Assembly: GCA_002436415.1 (NCBI GenBank)
Contig: DJMA01000052.1
Location: forward strand, 14,512-78,511
Source: Bdellovibrionaceae bacterium UBA6502
GTDB lineage: Bacteria; Bdellovibrionota; Bdellovibrionia; Bdellovibrionales; UBA840
Direction of reading: 5' to 3'
Length of the DNA stretch: 64,000 nucleotides
Part shown: in pieces, positions 41,020 through 49,351 of the stretch
How positions within the stretch are numbered: the first letter of the stretch is position 1
How the letters are laid out: the number at the start of each line of letters is the position of its first letter
Program-made: the position numbers and the translations under genes
The notes under the pieces: model-generated
Told to the model about the DNA's origin: nothing
Seen by the model: only the letters and a program-made list of their open reading frames with translations
The model's database searches: none

Positions 41020-42839
41020 TATTTCGTCTCCTTAATTGCTATGATTTTTGCGTTAAAAGTCTCTAATGCTTTCCCAACTATGGGATTCTCTTGAATTTGT
41101 TTTTGTAGAGCTTCTTTCGCATCTTGTTTTTTTTGTTTTATAATCTCAGCAGGACTATTCATTCCTGCGTGTAGTTTATCGTCTATAGGTAAAAACTCAA
41201 TCTTTTCTACTTTTTCAGCCCATCCTGATTTTAAAATCACTTGTTGGATTTTGAGTTTTTTAGATTCTTCAGAAAGTTGAGCCATTAAGAATTCTTGTTG
41301 TTTACGAATCCCTAGTTTTAGCTGCCCATCTTCAAATGAAAGAGCAATGCAGTGTTCAAGTTGGGCGGCCAAAATCGGAGTGTGTTTTTGACTGTGTTGA
41401 ACCAAGCGCATCCAGTTTTCGCTGAGGTCTAAATCATTTAAATAATGTAGAGACTCCATGGCGTTACTAGGCTTTGTCATCATACTAGGCTCTGAAGCCT
41501 TAAGCTGAGTTGCCTTCTGAGAATGCTTTTGTCTTTCTTGGGAATTATTTGAAGTAGGATTCAAGTCTTGGGCAGAGTTTCTTGAGCTATTAGGCATTGT
41601 GCTGCTATCAGCATGGCCATTTTGTGAAGCCTGAGGAACTTGTGTATTTTGAGAAGAGTTTGAATTAGTGTTGTGCGCTAGCTGAGAAGGCTTTTTTTTT
41701 TCAAGCTGCGAATCAGAATAATTTCCAGCCACTAAGTTTTTAATGTATGGCGCCGAAACCATACGCAGCATGGCCATTTCTAAAACCATAATCGGGTTGT
41801 GAGCTTTCGGTAAGTCGTTACCCGCTTTTAAGGCCATATCAAAAAGCATATGCACTTCTTCGGCACTGTATTCTTGGGCTAATTTTTGTAAAATTTGAAT
41901 TTCACTTTGAGGAAGATCTAACAAGCTTTCAATATTATGATTTCCAGACACTTTCACCAAAAGAAGGTTTCTAATTTCTTCGATGAGTTCGTCCATATAG
42001 TTTTTAGCATCAGTTCCACCTTGGTGGATTCTCTCTAAAAGACCTAACATCGCCTCTTGATCGCGATTGGCCAATATCTGCAAGCCATCCAAGATCAGTT
42101 GACGGTCGGTTAAACCGAGTACTTCTACTAGTTTTGTGTACTTTAAGTCTTTATCGCAAAAGCTGATCACTTGATCTAGTAAAGACAAAGCATCTCGCAT
42201 AGAACCATCTGCTTGCCGAGCTACTAACCAAATGGCCTCGTTTTCGTAGGCTACATTTTCTTGCTTACAAATATGAGATAGATGATCGGCGATTTTTTGC
42301 GTGCTAATGCGACGGAAATCAAAGCGCTGACAACGAGATAAAACGGTTACAGGAATTTTTTGAACTTCTGTAGTCGCTAAAATAAAAGTCACATGCTCTG
42401 GTGGCTCTTCTAAGGTTTTTAGAAGAGCATTAAAAGCACTGGTGGAAAGCATATGTACTTCATCGATGATATAAATTTTGTGTTTTCCGCTAGACGGCAT
42501 ATAGCCAACAGAATCACGAAGCTCACGAATGGCATCTACGCCATTGTTAGAAGCTCCATCAATTTCAATGACATTTACACTAGAACCAGAACTGATTTCT
42601 TCACATTCAGAACATTTGTTACAAGGGCGAAATTCAACAGCATTAGGGCAGCGCAAGCTTTTTGCCAAAATACGAGCGCTCGAAGTTTTACCAACCCCGC
42701 GTGTACCTGTAAACAATAGAGCATGGGGAAGGCGATCGGCCTTCAAGGCATTTAAAATTGTCTGTGCAATGGATTCTTGGCCAACCAGTTCTTGAAAACT
42801 TTGCGGTCGCCATTTCCTAGCAATAACCTGATACGACAA
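41019..42839 (-). CDS. dnaX: DNA polymerase III subunits tau/gamma
   Basis: A 606-residue clamp-loader ATPase. Walker A is GTRGVGKT (K51), the zinc module is C64-C73-C76-C79, Walker B is DEVHML, and the SRC motif is LSRCQRFDF. The core with collar domain ends near residue 365. A Ser/Asn/Gln-rich linker (about 385-450) leads to a tau-specific C-terminal domain. A run of ten A at codons 380-383 lies exactly at the border. The SRP RNA gene is directly upstream. Confidence 0.96.
   Translation of the reverse strand: MSYQVIARKWRPQSFQELVGQESIAQTILNALKADRLPHALLFTGTRGVGKTSSARILAKSLRCPNAVEFRPCNKCSECEEISSGSSVNVIEIDGASNNGVDAIRELRDSVGYMPSSGKHKIYIIDEVHMLSTSAFNALLKTLEEPPEHVTFILATTEVQKIPVTVLSRCQRFDFRRISTQKIADHLSHICKQENVAYENEAIWLVARQADGSMRDALSLLDQVISFCDKDLKYTKLVEVLGLTDRQLILDGLQILANRDQEAMLGLLERIHQGGTDAKNYMDELIEEIRNLLLVKVSGNHNIESLLDLPQSEIQILQKLAQEYSAEEVHMLFDMALKAGNDLPKAHNPIMVLEMAMLRMVSAPYIKNLVAGNYSDSQLEKKKPSQLAHNTNSNSSQNTQVPQASQNGHADSSTMPNSSRNSAQDLNPTSNNSQERQKHSQKATQLKASEPSMMTKPSNAMESLHYLNDLDLSENWMRLVQHSQKHTPILAAQLEHCIALSFEDGQLKLGIRKQQEFLMAQLSEESKKLKIQQVILKSGWAEKVEKIEFLPIDDKLHAGMNSPAEIIKQKKQDAKEALQKQIQENPIVGKALETFNAKIIAIKETK
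41692..41701 (-). promoter_or_regulatory. A10 slippery run in dnaX (candidate gamma-producing site)
   Basis: On the coding strand ten A in a row read GAA-AAA-AAA-AAG (E380 to K383). With one A added, the frame stops at TAA after eight more codons (391 residues in all); with one A lost, it stops at TAG after four (386 residues). Thermus dnaX uses a similar A9 run for transcriptional slippage to make gamma. Confidence 0.65.
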
Positions 42840-42856
42840 ACTGCCCCCTGAAAATA

Positions 42857-42956
42857 AGTGTCAGGCGACCCATGGCACATCTTGAGCTCGCTGCCGCTGC
42901 TTCCTTCCGGACCTGACGGGGTTCACAAGTCAAAGATTGCATGGGACCTGACGTTG
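42857..42956 (-). ncRNA. ffs: Signal recognition particle RNA (4.5S, small type)
   Basis: About 100 nt. The conserved apical domain reads GTCAGGTCCGGAAGGAAGC, with GCAGCGGCAGC after it on the minus strand, giving the GGAA tetraloop and Ffh-binding loops. The outer helix pairs GTCAGG near 42952 with CCTGAC near 42860. It lies 18 nt upstream of dnaX on the same strand; the ends are accurate to a few bases. Confidence 0.95.
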
Positions 42957-42959
42957 CAC

Positions 42960-42988
42960 AACTTAACGGAAAACGGTCAATCGGACAA
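42960..42988 (-). promoter_or_regulatory. Candidate promoter of ffs/dnaX
   Basis: On the minus strand TTGTCC and TAAGTT are separated by 17 bp, and the SRP RNA begins about 4-7 nt later. The -10 is a poor match. Confidence 0.4.
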
Positions 42989-43067
42989 GGTTTCTAAGTA
43001 TGTGTGATGGACTTAGAGGCTTATGCTGCAATGTTTAAAGACTCTTAAGCTGAAAATGAATGAATAT

Positions 43068-43087
43068 TTTATATGCACACATATAAA
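43068..43087. repeat. Perfect 8-bp inverted repeat, AT-rich
   Basis: TTTATATG (43068-43075) and CATATAAA (43080-43087) with a CACA spacer. A regulator site is possible; the A/T-rich arms make chance more likely than usual. Confidence 0.35.
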
Positions 43088-43330
43088 TCAAAGTATTTCC
43101 GTTTTGTATAGAGTTATGGGAGGCTTTCAAGAGTTGGCCCTTCCTTTCTAGAGGGTACGAGTCTCTGCTCTTAGGAGTTCGCTAGCAGTATAACCGTTAG
43201 AGTGTTTAGACTGAGCTTGCAAAGTGCGATCTGAAAGCTTTTTTATTCAGACGACGCTCACAAGTTTTGAAATTTACTAAAGCATAATTGGAAGATGGTA
43301 CGAGTAGATATTAAGCATCTGAGCTTTCTC

Positions 43331-43359
43331 TTGCATTCAGAATTAAGCTTTCTTAGGAT
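43331..43359 (+). promoter_or_regulatory. Candidate promoter of the lipoprotein phosphatase-like gene
   Basis: TTGCAT and TAGGAT are separated by 17 bp; ATG 43388 follows with AAGGGG before it. Confidence 0.4.
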
Positions 43360-43387
43360 TTCACTATAACTTTAAGGGGAAAATTTT

Positions 43388-43912
43388 ATGAAGAAGCTTG
43401 GATTAATTTTATCATTACTGTTTTTAACAAACTGTGCCCATCACAAAAGTCATCATGTAGAAGTAGATACAAATTGGGGAAACCTAGAGAGAGTAACCAA
43501 TGTACATCAACATGTGTATACAGCAGGGCAACCCAACGAAGCAGCAATTGCAGCTTTTAAAGAAAATGGAGGAGCAGTTGTTGTGAACCTTCGTGAAGAG
43601 TCAGAGACTGGTTTTTCTAAAGAAGAGAAAAAATGGGTAGAGTCTAAAGGAATGACTTATTATCACATCCCAGTAAATGGTAAAGACATGAAAGCTGCTC
43701 AGTTTGATGCGGTAGAAAAAGTTTTAAGTGATCACCCTAAGCAAAAGGTACTGGTACATTGTTCTAGTGCAAACCGTGCCGGTGCTTGGTTTGCTTACCA
43801 TGTTTCTAGAAAGCACAAAGACAAACCAGAGAAAGCCATGAAAATGGGTGAGGCTATGGGAATGACAAAAAGTGGGTTAAAATCTCAAATGAATGAAATG
43901 ATCAAAGAATAA
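43388..43912 (+). CDS. DUF442/PTP-like lipoprotein
   Basis: A 174-residue lipoprotein; the lipobox is LTNC with lipid Cys at 16. The body shows the dual-specificity-phosphatase-like fold: YTAGQPNEAAIAAFKENG, VVNLREESE, and the P-loop HCSSANRAGAW with C125 and R130 (C-x4-R, as in the beta-lactamase-hydrolase-like DUF442 family rather than C-x5-R of true PTPs). A periplasmic phosphatase or a sulfur-handling role is possible. An HHKSHH stretch follows the lipid Cys. Confidence 0.85.
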   Translation: MKKLGLILSLLFLTNCAHHKSHHVEVDTNWGNLERVTNVHQHVYTAGQPNEAAIAAFKENGGAVVVNLREESETGFSKEEKKWVESKGMTYYHIPVNGKDMKAAQFDAVEKVLSDHPKQKVLVHCSSANRAGAWFAYHVSRKHKDKPEKAMKMGEAMGMTKSGLKSQMNEMIKE

Positions 43913-43944
43913 AGACTGAAGCTGAATTTATATTTAGAAGGAAG

Positions 43945-43967
43945 GCAGCCTTGGGCTGCTTTTTTTT
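43945..43967 (+). terminator. Rho-independent terminator after the lipoprotein gene
   Basis: GCAGCC and GGCTGC form a 6-bp stem with a 3-nt loop, followed by eight T. Confidence 0.93.
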
Positions 43968-44174
43968 GATAAAGAAGAGACATTGATCTGTTTTAATAGC
44001 TGTTTCGAGCAAAGACGTTTTTCCTAAAATCCATATAAATAGCTTTTGTTATTGCGGGCACAAAGTAACTAGAGAACTTAAAAGAACGTATGATATAGAG
44101 ATGAAATTAGGGATTTAACTCTCTTTTTTTGTAAAATAACTTAACAACTAAAGTGAAAAGGCCGACTAAATGAT

Positions 44175-47100
44175 ATGCTACGAGTTTTTAGGCTGTATGT
44201 CGCGTTATCGTTTATACCCTTGTTGGTTTCTTGTTTTTCTCAAGTGGGAGAATTACAAGGTATTATTCGTGACGATTCTACTGAAAGTTCATTAGGTTTT
44301 AAAATTCTTAGAGATACAGATCAATCAGCTGTGTCGCATACTCTACCAATTTCTTGGAAAATTACATTTGATCAATCCATAGAGAGTGGAGCATCTATTA
44401 AGGATTTAATACAATTGAGTGACTCCAGTGCAAAGTTTGAACTGGAAGAAGTTGTAGAAGGTGTAGAGTATAAGGTTCACGTCTATGAATCTGATTTTTC
44501 CGATTTAACTTTAAATATTAATACCGAAGGCTTAAAAAGCCAAACGGGTAAAGCATTTAAACGAAGTCCCGCAGAACTTCAAACAGTAAACTATAAAAGG
44601 CCATTTGCAGCCAGTGGTTCTATCCACCTTTCAAGCTTTTTACCAAAGCCTTCATTGGCACGACTTCGTTTCAATGGCTATAAAGATGGAAAATTAATTT
44701 TGTCAAACACTGCAGTTTTAGATCGTTTTGTACTTACAGATGGTACTCCGGAAGGTTCAAAGTATGTTCCTAAAGCGCAGATATCCCCAGTCAACCAAAG
44801 TATCAACTCTTTACACTTACAAATTTTCGATGACCCAGAAAACTTAAATAAGTCAAAGTTAGTAAAAGCGGAAAGTGCCTATTCGACCGAGTATGAAGTT
44901 ATTTATGATTTTGATGTTGTGAGAGCTTATCGATGGCGAAGAAACTCAAGTCCACAGAGGGCAAGAGGAAATCCCTTCTTTCTTTTTAGATCTCAAATAT
45001 ATTTTATGGCAGTGCATACCGATGGCTATTTGTATTTATGGAAAACTGACGGCACAAGTGTCGGTACAACAAGGCTTTTTAAAATGCCGGAAGTAGTTTT
45101 AAGTGACACCTATTTAGAAGCGAGTTTTCAAACCTATGACGAAAATTATTTTCTGATGAATGTTAGCACCTCTGAAGAAGGAGCGAACTGGTATATTTCT
45201 GATGGAACGGCCGATGGAACCGAGTTTATGGGTGACACTCGAACAGGATCTGCAAGTCATATTTTTGGTGGCGTATTGAGAGCCATCAATGGAAGCTTTT
45301 TATACCAGGGGGCAAATGATTCTGGTGGGGGTTGTTTTTTTATCAAGGATAAAATCATCAATAGTGATCCAATCGATAAATGTAGTGTGTGGAGTGATAT
45401 CGCCGGTGGTGTTGTTGAAGCGGCGGGTAGGTTATATTGGATCAATAACAATCAAATTTTATACTCTTTTGACGGTAATGCCGTTCGATCTGAGGGACTG
45501 ACGAATAATAAATGGATAGCTAGACTTCAAAATGGAAACTTAATTATTTTTGGAGCCGATAAAATATACCAAGTTCCATCGAGTGGTGGTTCTCCAGTAG
45601 AGATCCAAGACTTTTCATCAAGCATAGATAATACTTATCGATGGGTAGCATTTAAAAATAAGGTTGTATTTAGTGCTGCTAATGCAAGCTTGGGCACTGA
45701 GCTGTATATGATGGATATCGACGGAACAGTAAGTTTAATAGAAGACTTTAATTCTGGTGCGACATCCACTTTTGATACGGGCACTCTTTGGTTTGGTGAA
45801 GTTATAGGAGACTATTTTTATAATTTTGTGAGTATTGCAGGGCAGACTTACATCATCAAAGTAGACTATTCAGGGAATGTGGTTAAAATTCCTCTAGCAG
45901 ATACATTCGAGTTTTCTACTAATAATATTGCGGCTCCAGCCTTTTGGCAGGTAGGAGAATATATTTTAACAACCGCTTCTAATTCACAAGTGGCTAATGA
46001 ACTTTTTAGAATAAAGCCGGATAACTCTATTGAGCCATTAATGAATACAATGCTAACGACTTCGAATTCTATTTTTACGGGATATAATTCACAAAATTCG
46101 ACCTATAGTCTTTTTGCGGCAAACACCTTGAGTGGTGAAGCATTATACAGTTTTAATGTTAACACTAACGCCATTGTAAATTTATCGGGACCATTTACAC
46201 CGGTTGGATCCAAAGGTGTAGATTACCTCTATTATTCGGAGCGAGAAAGTATTTGGTTGTTTTCTATTACTGACAAAAATTATCGTCATAAAATTTATAT
46301 TACGGATGGAACATTGGGGGGAACTAGTGAAATTACTGGTTTTGGTGTTCCTGGTCAGGTAGAAGTGTTTGGTGAAACGAAGGATTATTATTTTATCTAT
46401 TCCGTGGATTCACAACCTGTTTCTGATCGATTTATCTACTCTGTGAATAAGCTGAGCTTAGCGACGACTAAACTTTCTCAAGTTCGAGCTCCTCAGATTT
46501 TCAGCCCATTTTGGCGATCCTATGATTTAGACTATGACACAAATCGAGTGGTATTTGGCGATACTTCTGATTCGCCGACTTTAACAGACGGAACATTAGC
46601 GGGAACGATTAGCCTTAACCCATCTTCTACTCCTCATAGTATATCAAATGTCGATCCATCTCTAATGATTAGCTCTTCTAGTGTTTTTGCTTTAACGCAT
46701 TGGGAATTACTAAAATTAGATCCCACTGGCGTTGCTGACCCTGTTGATGTGACAACATTAGTTTCTGGTTACTCCATTCCTAGAGTAGCAACGGATACTG
46801 TTGTGATGTTAAAGGACAGGGCGGTATTCTTGATTTACGATGGTGCAACTGGAAAGGGCGAGTATTACAGTTATGATGGAACAACACTGGAGAAAATATC
46901 TGATCCCACTCCTGGCTTAGGCAATGACTATGCCTACAACAATGTTTATGCTAGGAACCCGGTTCATTCTGATTTTCACAAAGCCTATGGTTATGTTTCC
47001 AATTGGATGGTCATGCTTTACAACTTTATTAATTACAATCATTCCGTAAGTACGATCGATACTCTAGGTGTATATCCAGCTACCCCAATATGTGATGCAA

Positions 47101-47522
47101 TGAATGACCGCTGCGTTTATGCGGATTCTAGTAATGTGTTTTTAGGTGATCTTGATTTAACTCAAATAGAAGACTGGGGAGCTGTTCCTGGTGGCGTAAA
47201 TGTACTTAGTACAGCTGATGAAAGTTCTGGTGTTGTACGATCATTGGCTGGCGCTTACTATTGTGTTTCTAGTAATGGGATTGAATCCTTAGGAGTAGAC
47301 TTGGACGGTCTTAATGCGGTAAGCATTGGAAATAATAATTTCATTTTCTCTGGTGACGAAAATTCTTATTATGTGATCTATAAAGTAAACTGTGGCCTAA
47401 GTTCTAGTATTACAAAAGTTGGAAGTTTCGAAGAAAAAGATGTGCAACCGAGTATAGCTTTATTCTTAAGGAATAAAGCTATAGTCTCTTATAACGGCAA
47501 GAACTTCTTCTTGGACTATTAA
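44175..47522 (+). CDS. Large ELWxxDGT-type repeat lipoprotein
   Basis: A 1115-residue lipoprotein (lipobox LVSC). Residues 30-145 form an Ig-like domain (Big_5 type: LPISWKITFDQSIESG). The rest is a beta-propeller-like array with degenerate hyalin-type repeats: LTDGTPEGSK, WKTDGTSVGTT, ISDGTADGTE, ITDGTLGGTS, LTDGTLAGTI. No catalytic motif is seen. It should be anchored in the outer membrane, and display at the surface is likely. Adhesion to prey or polymer binding is inference. Confidence 0.85.
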   Translation: MLRVFRLYVALSFIPLLVSCFSQVGELQGIIRDDSTESSLGFKILRDTDQSAVSHTLPISWKITFDQSIESGASIKDLIQLSDSSAKFELEEVVEGVEYKVHVYESDFSDLTLNINTEGLKSQTGKAFKRSPAELQTVNYKRPFAASGSIHLSSFLPKPSLARLRFNGYKDGKLILSNTAVLDRFVLTDGTPEGSKYVPKAQISPVNQSINSLHLQIFDDPENLNKSKLVKAESAYSTEYEVIYDFDVVRAYRWRRNSSPQRARGNPFFLFRSQIYFMAVHTDGYLYLWKTDGTSVGTTRLFKMPEVVLSDTYLEASFQTYDENYFLMNVSTSEEGANWYISDGTADGTEFMGDTRTGSASHIFGGVLRAINGSFLYQGANDSGGGCFFIKDKIINSDPIDKCSVWSDIAGGVVEAAGRLYWINNNQILYSFDGNAVRSEGLTNNKWIARLQNGNLIIFGADKIYQVPSSGGSPVEIQDFSSSIDNTYRWVAFKNKVVFSAANASLGTELYMMDIDGTVSLIEDFNSGATSTFDTGTLWFGEVIGDYFYNFVSIAGQTYIIKVDYSGNVVKIPLADTFEFSTNNIAAPAFWQVGEYILTTASNSQVANELFRIKPDNSIEPLMNTMLTTSNSIFTGYNSQNSTYSLFAANTLSGEALYSFNVNTNAIVNLSGPFTPVGSKGVDYLYYSERESIWLFSITDKNYRHKIYITDGTLGGTSEITGFGVPGQVEVFGETKDYYFIYSVDSQPVSDRFIYSVNKLSLATTKLSQVRAPQIFSPFWRSYDLDYDTNRVVFGDTSDSPTLTDGTLAGTISLNPSSTPHSISNVDPSLMISSSSVFALTHWELLKLDPTGVADPVDVTTLVSGYSIPRVATDTVVMLKDRAVFLIYDGATGKGEYYSYDGTTLEKISDPTPGLGNDYAYNNVYARNPVHSDFHKAYGYVSNWMVMLYNFINYNHSVSTIDTLGVYPATPICDAMNDRCVYADSSNVFLGDLDLTQIEDWGAVPGGVNVLSTADESSGVVRSLAGAYYCVSSNGIESLGVDLDGLNAVSIGNNNFIFSGDENSYYVIYKVNCGLSSSITKVGSFEEKDVQPSIALFLRNKAIVSYNGKNFFLDY

Positions 47523-47604
47523 AACTTTTTAGAAGCTAGCGTTTTTAGCCGAAGTTTTAATGTACGAGTTGCGCTGAAGAACTAATTTCTTTATAGCAGA
47601 GGCA

Positions 47605-47820
47605 TTAATAATGGGGAGGGGGAACTTCTTCGGATAAATTCTTAATTCCTTGATCCAATCCGCCTTTCAGTTTTACTTCTTCAAATTGTAGCCAAAGGTT
47701 TTTTAAGCGCTGGAGCTCTTTTTGTTGCTGAACAATGACTTCGTTTAATTCTTCTATTAGGTGGTCTTGGTAAGAAAATTTCATTTCTAAGTCAGTAATT
47801 CTTTTCTCTAAATCTTCCAT
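47605..47820 (-). CDS. slyX: SlyX-like protein
   Basis: A 71-residue coiled-coil protein. The family signature is RITDLEMKFSYQDHLIEELNEVIVQQQ, shown in part as FSYQDHLIEELN, and the proline-rich end VPPPHY. The function is unknown. It stands alone, after the large repeat lipoprotein gene, with AAGG before ATG 47820. Confidence 0.9.
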   Translation of the reverse strand: MEDLEKRITDLEMKFSYQDHLIEELNEVIVQQQKELQRLKNLWLQFEEVKLKGGLDQGIKNLSEEVPPPHY

Positions 47821-48272
47821 TCTATACCTTAGTGTTTTTATATTTTAGTCTGATTATTGCTTATTTAAATAATGGCATCAATTGGCCCTGAAAACTTCGT
47901 CTAAGCTGAATGCCACAATATAGCAATTCTCTGAGTTTTTGGGGAAAAAACTTCTTTTAAGCATGGATTTGAATTAATTCTAAGTTCTCTTAAGGCATAT
48001 AGGTGTCAGTGGGCTATTTATAAATGAGCTAGTCTTGGCAAAATAAAATTACTTGGAGGAAGTGCTCTAAAAATGAAGCCTATTGAGAAATTTTCACGAG
48101 TACATTTAAACAGAGTTTTACTCAGTCGAAAGCCTAGGCTATTTACAGTTTTAAAAATCATTAAAAAAAGTACCTAGAGTTATAGTTGTAGAAATTAAAA
48201 ACTCTCTTACTCATTAACTCGAGGGCTTGCGATAAATTTAAAAAGCTTTGTAAGATCATGAAATTATTTTCT
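47821..48272. other. 450-nt stretch without a gene
   Basis: AT-rich and with stops in all frames. It holds a 10-bp palindrome AGCCTAGGCT at 48131-48140 and the slyX promoter region. Nothing else is supported. Confidence 0.5.
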
Positions 48273-49217
48273 TTAGGCCTTGCCAAGTAGAGCATTTAGG
48301 TTTTCTAATTCTTCTGCCCAGTAGTAGTAGTCTTTAAATTGTGGAAATAGTTGTGGGAAATGTGGGTCCTCCCAACGCTTTGCAATCCAAGCACTATAAT
48401 GAATGATTCTTAAAGCCTGTAAGAGAGGAATGAGCTTAAGTTGTTCTCTGTCAAAAGATCGCAACTCCTCGTAGGCTTTTAAGAACTCTTCTAAGAGCTC
48501 ACCTTCATCGCCAGCTGTGAGCATCCAGATGTCTTGAGCAACAGGTCCTGTGATGCAGTCATCAAAATCCACAAAGAAAAAGTCTTGGCCATTATCAAGA
48601 AGGTTTCCACGGTGGCAATCACCATGAATTCGTTGAAAAGGAGTTTCATCACTAAGATCAATGTATCTGTTAATAATCTTGGTAGCGGTAGTTATGTATT
48701 GGCGATGCACGCTAGGCTCTATCCAGTTTTCTAAGACATCTAAATCGCTCCAACCATAGTCCTCTCCATCTAAAAAAGGCCGGTGTTGAAACTCGTCCCT
48801 TTGTCCAACATTGTGTAGTCGAGCTAAGGTCCTGGCAATTTTACGAATGTCTTTCGGCATGATTTCATCAGGCATTCGACCTTGGTGTTTTTCAAAAAAA
48901 CTAAAATAGATTCCATCTTGTAAGCCAATGCTATCTTGATTTTTTGGGTTTTTGATTGCTGAGCCAACCATAAGTCCTTCGGCCTCTAGCTGACTTAAAA
49001 ACCAGTGCTCTTCGCTAATGGCCTCATAAGACCAGCGATTCGGTCGATAGAATTTTGCAATGATTGGGGCTCTTTCTTCAAGATAAATATGATATACACG
49101 ATTTTCGAAGGAATTTAATTGGATTAACTGTCCGGTTGGTTGAAAACCAAAACTTTCGGTAGCTGTGCAAATCTGTTCCGGTGCTAATTTGTAAAAACCT
49201 TCTTTATTCATCATCAC
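48273..49217 (-). CDS. srkA: Stress response kinase SrkA (YihE-like)
   Basis: A 314-residue aminoglycoside-phosphotransferase-fold Ser/Thr kinase. Motifs: SFENRVYHIYLE, ARLHNVG, the catalytic loop IHGDCHRGNLLD and the metal motif FVDFDDCITGP. In E. coli it protects against stress-induced death. The gene stands alone. Confidence 0.92.
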   Translation of the reverse strand: MMMNKEGFYKLAPEQICTATESFGFQPTGQLIQLNSFENRVYHIYLEERAPIIAKFYRPNRWSYEAISEEHWFLSQLEAEGLMVGSAIKNPKNQDSIGLQDGIYFSFFEKHQGRMPDEIMPKDIRKIARTLARLHNVGQRDEFQHRPFLDGEDYGWSDLDVLENWIEPSVHRQYITTATKIINRYIDLSDETPFQRIHGDCHRGNLLDNGQDFFFVDFDDCITGPVAQDIWMLTAGDEGELLEEFLKAYEELRSFDREQLKLIPLLQALRIIHYSAWIAKRWEDPHFPQLFPQFKDYYYWAEELENLNALLGKA

Positions 49218-49290
49218 TACAATATTTACTGAATTCTTCTATTGGTAAAGGATTAATTCTAATACTTTGGGTTTAAGCGTTTAAGAAAGG

Positions 49291-49324
49291 AAAAAAAGAT
49301 GGTTTCCTACTAGAAACCATCTTT
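49291..49324 (-). terminator. Rho-independent terminator after coiled-coil lipoprotein gene
   Basis: Read on the minus strand, AAAGATGGTTTC and GAAACCATCTTT form a perfect 12-bp stem with a 6-nt loop and a T run. Confidence 0.93.
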
Positions 49325-49351
49325 GCAGACATTTTTAGAATATACTTCTGA

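Larger units (their letters stand above)
42989..43387. other. 400-nt stretch without a gene
   Basis: Between the divergent ffs-dnaX operon and a lipoprotein gene. It holds a perfect inverted repeat at 43068-43087, a candidate promoter at 43331-43359 and an imperfect hairpin TCTGAA/TTCAGA near 43230-43255. No open frame is convincing. Confidence 0.5.
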
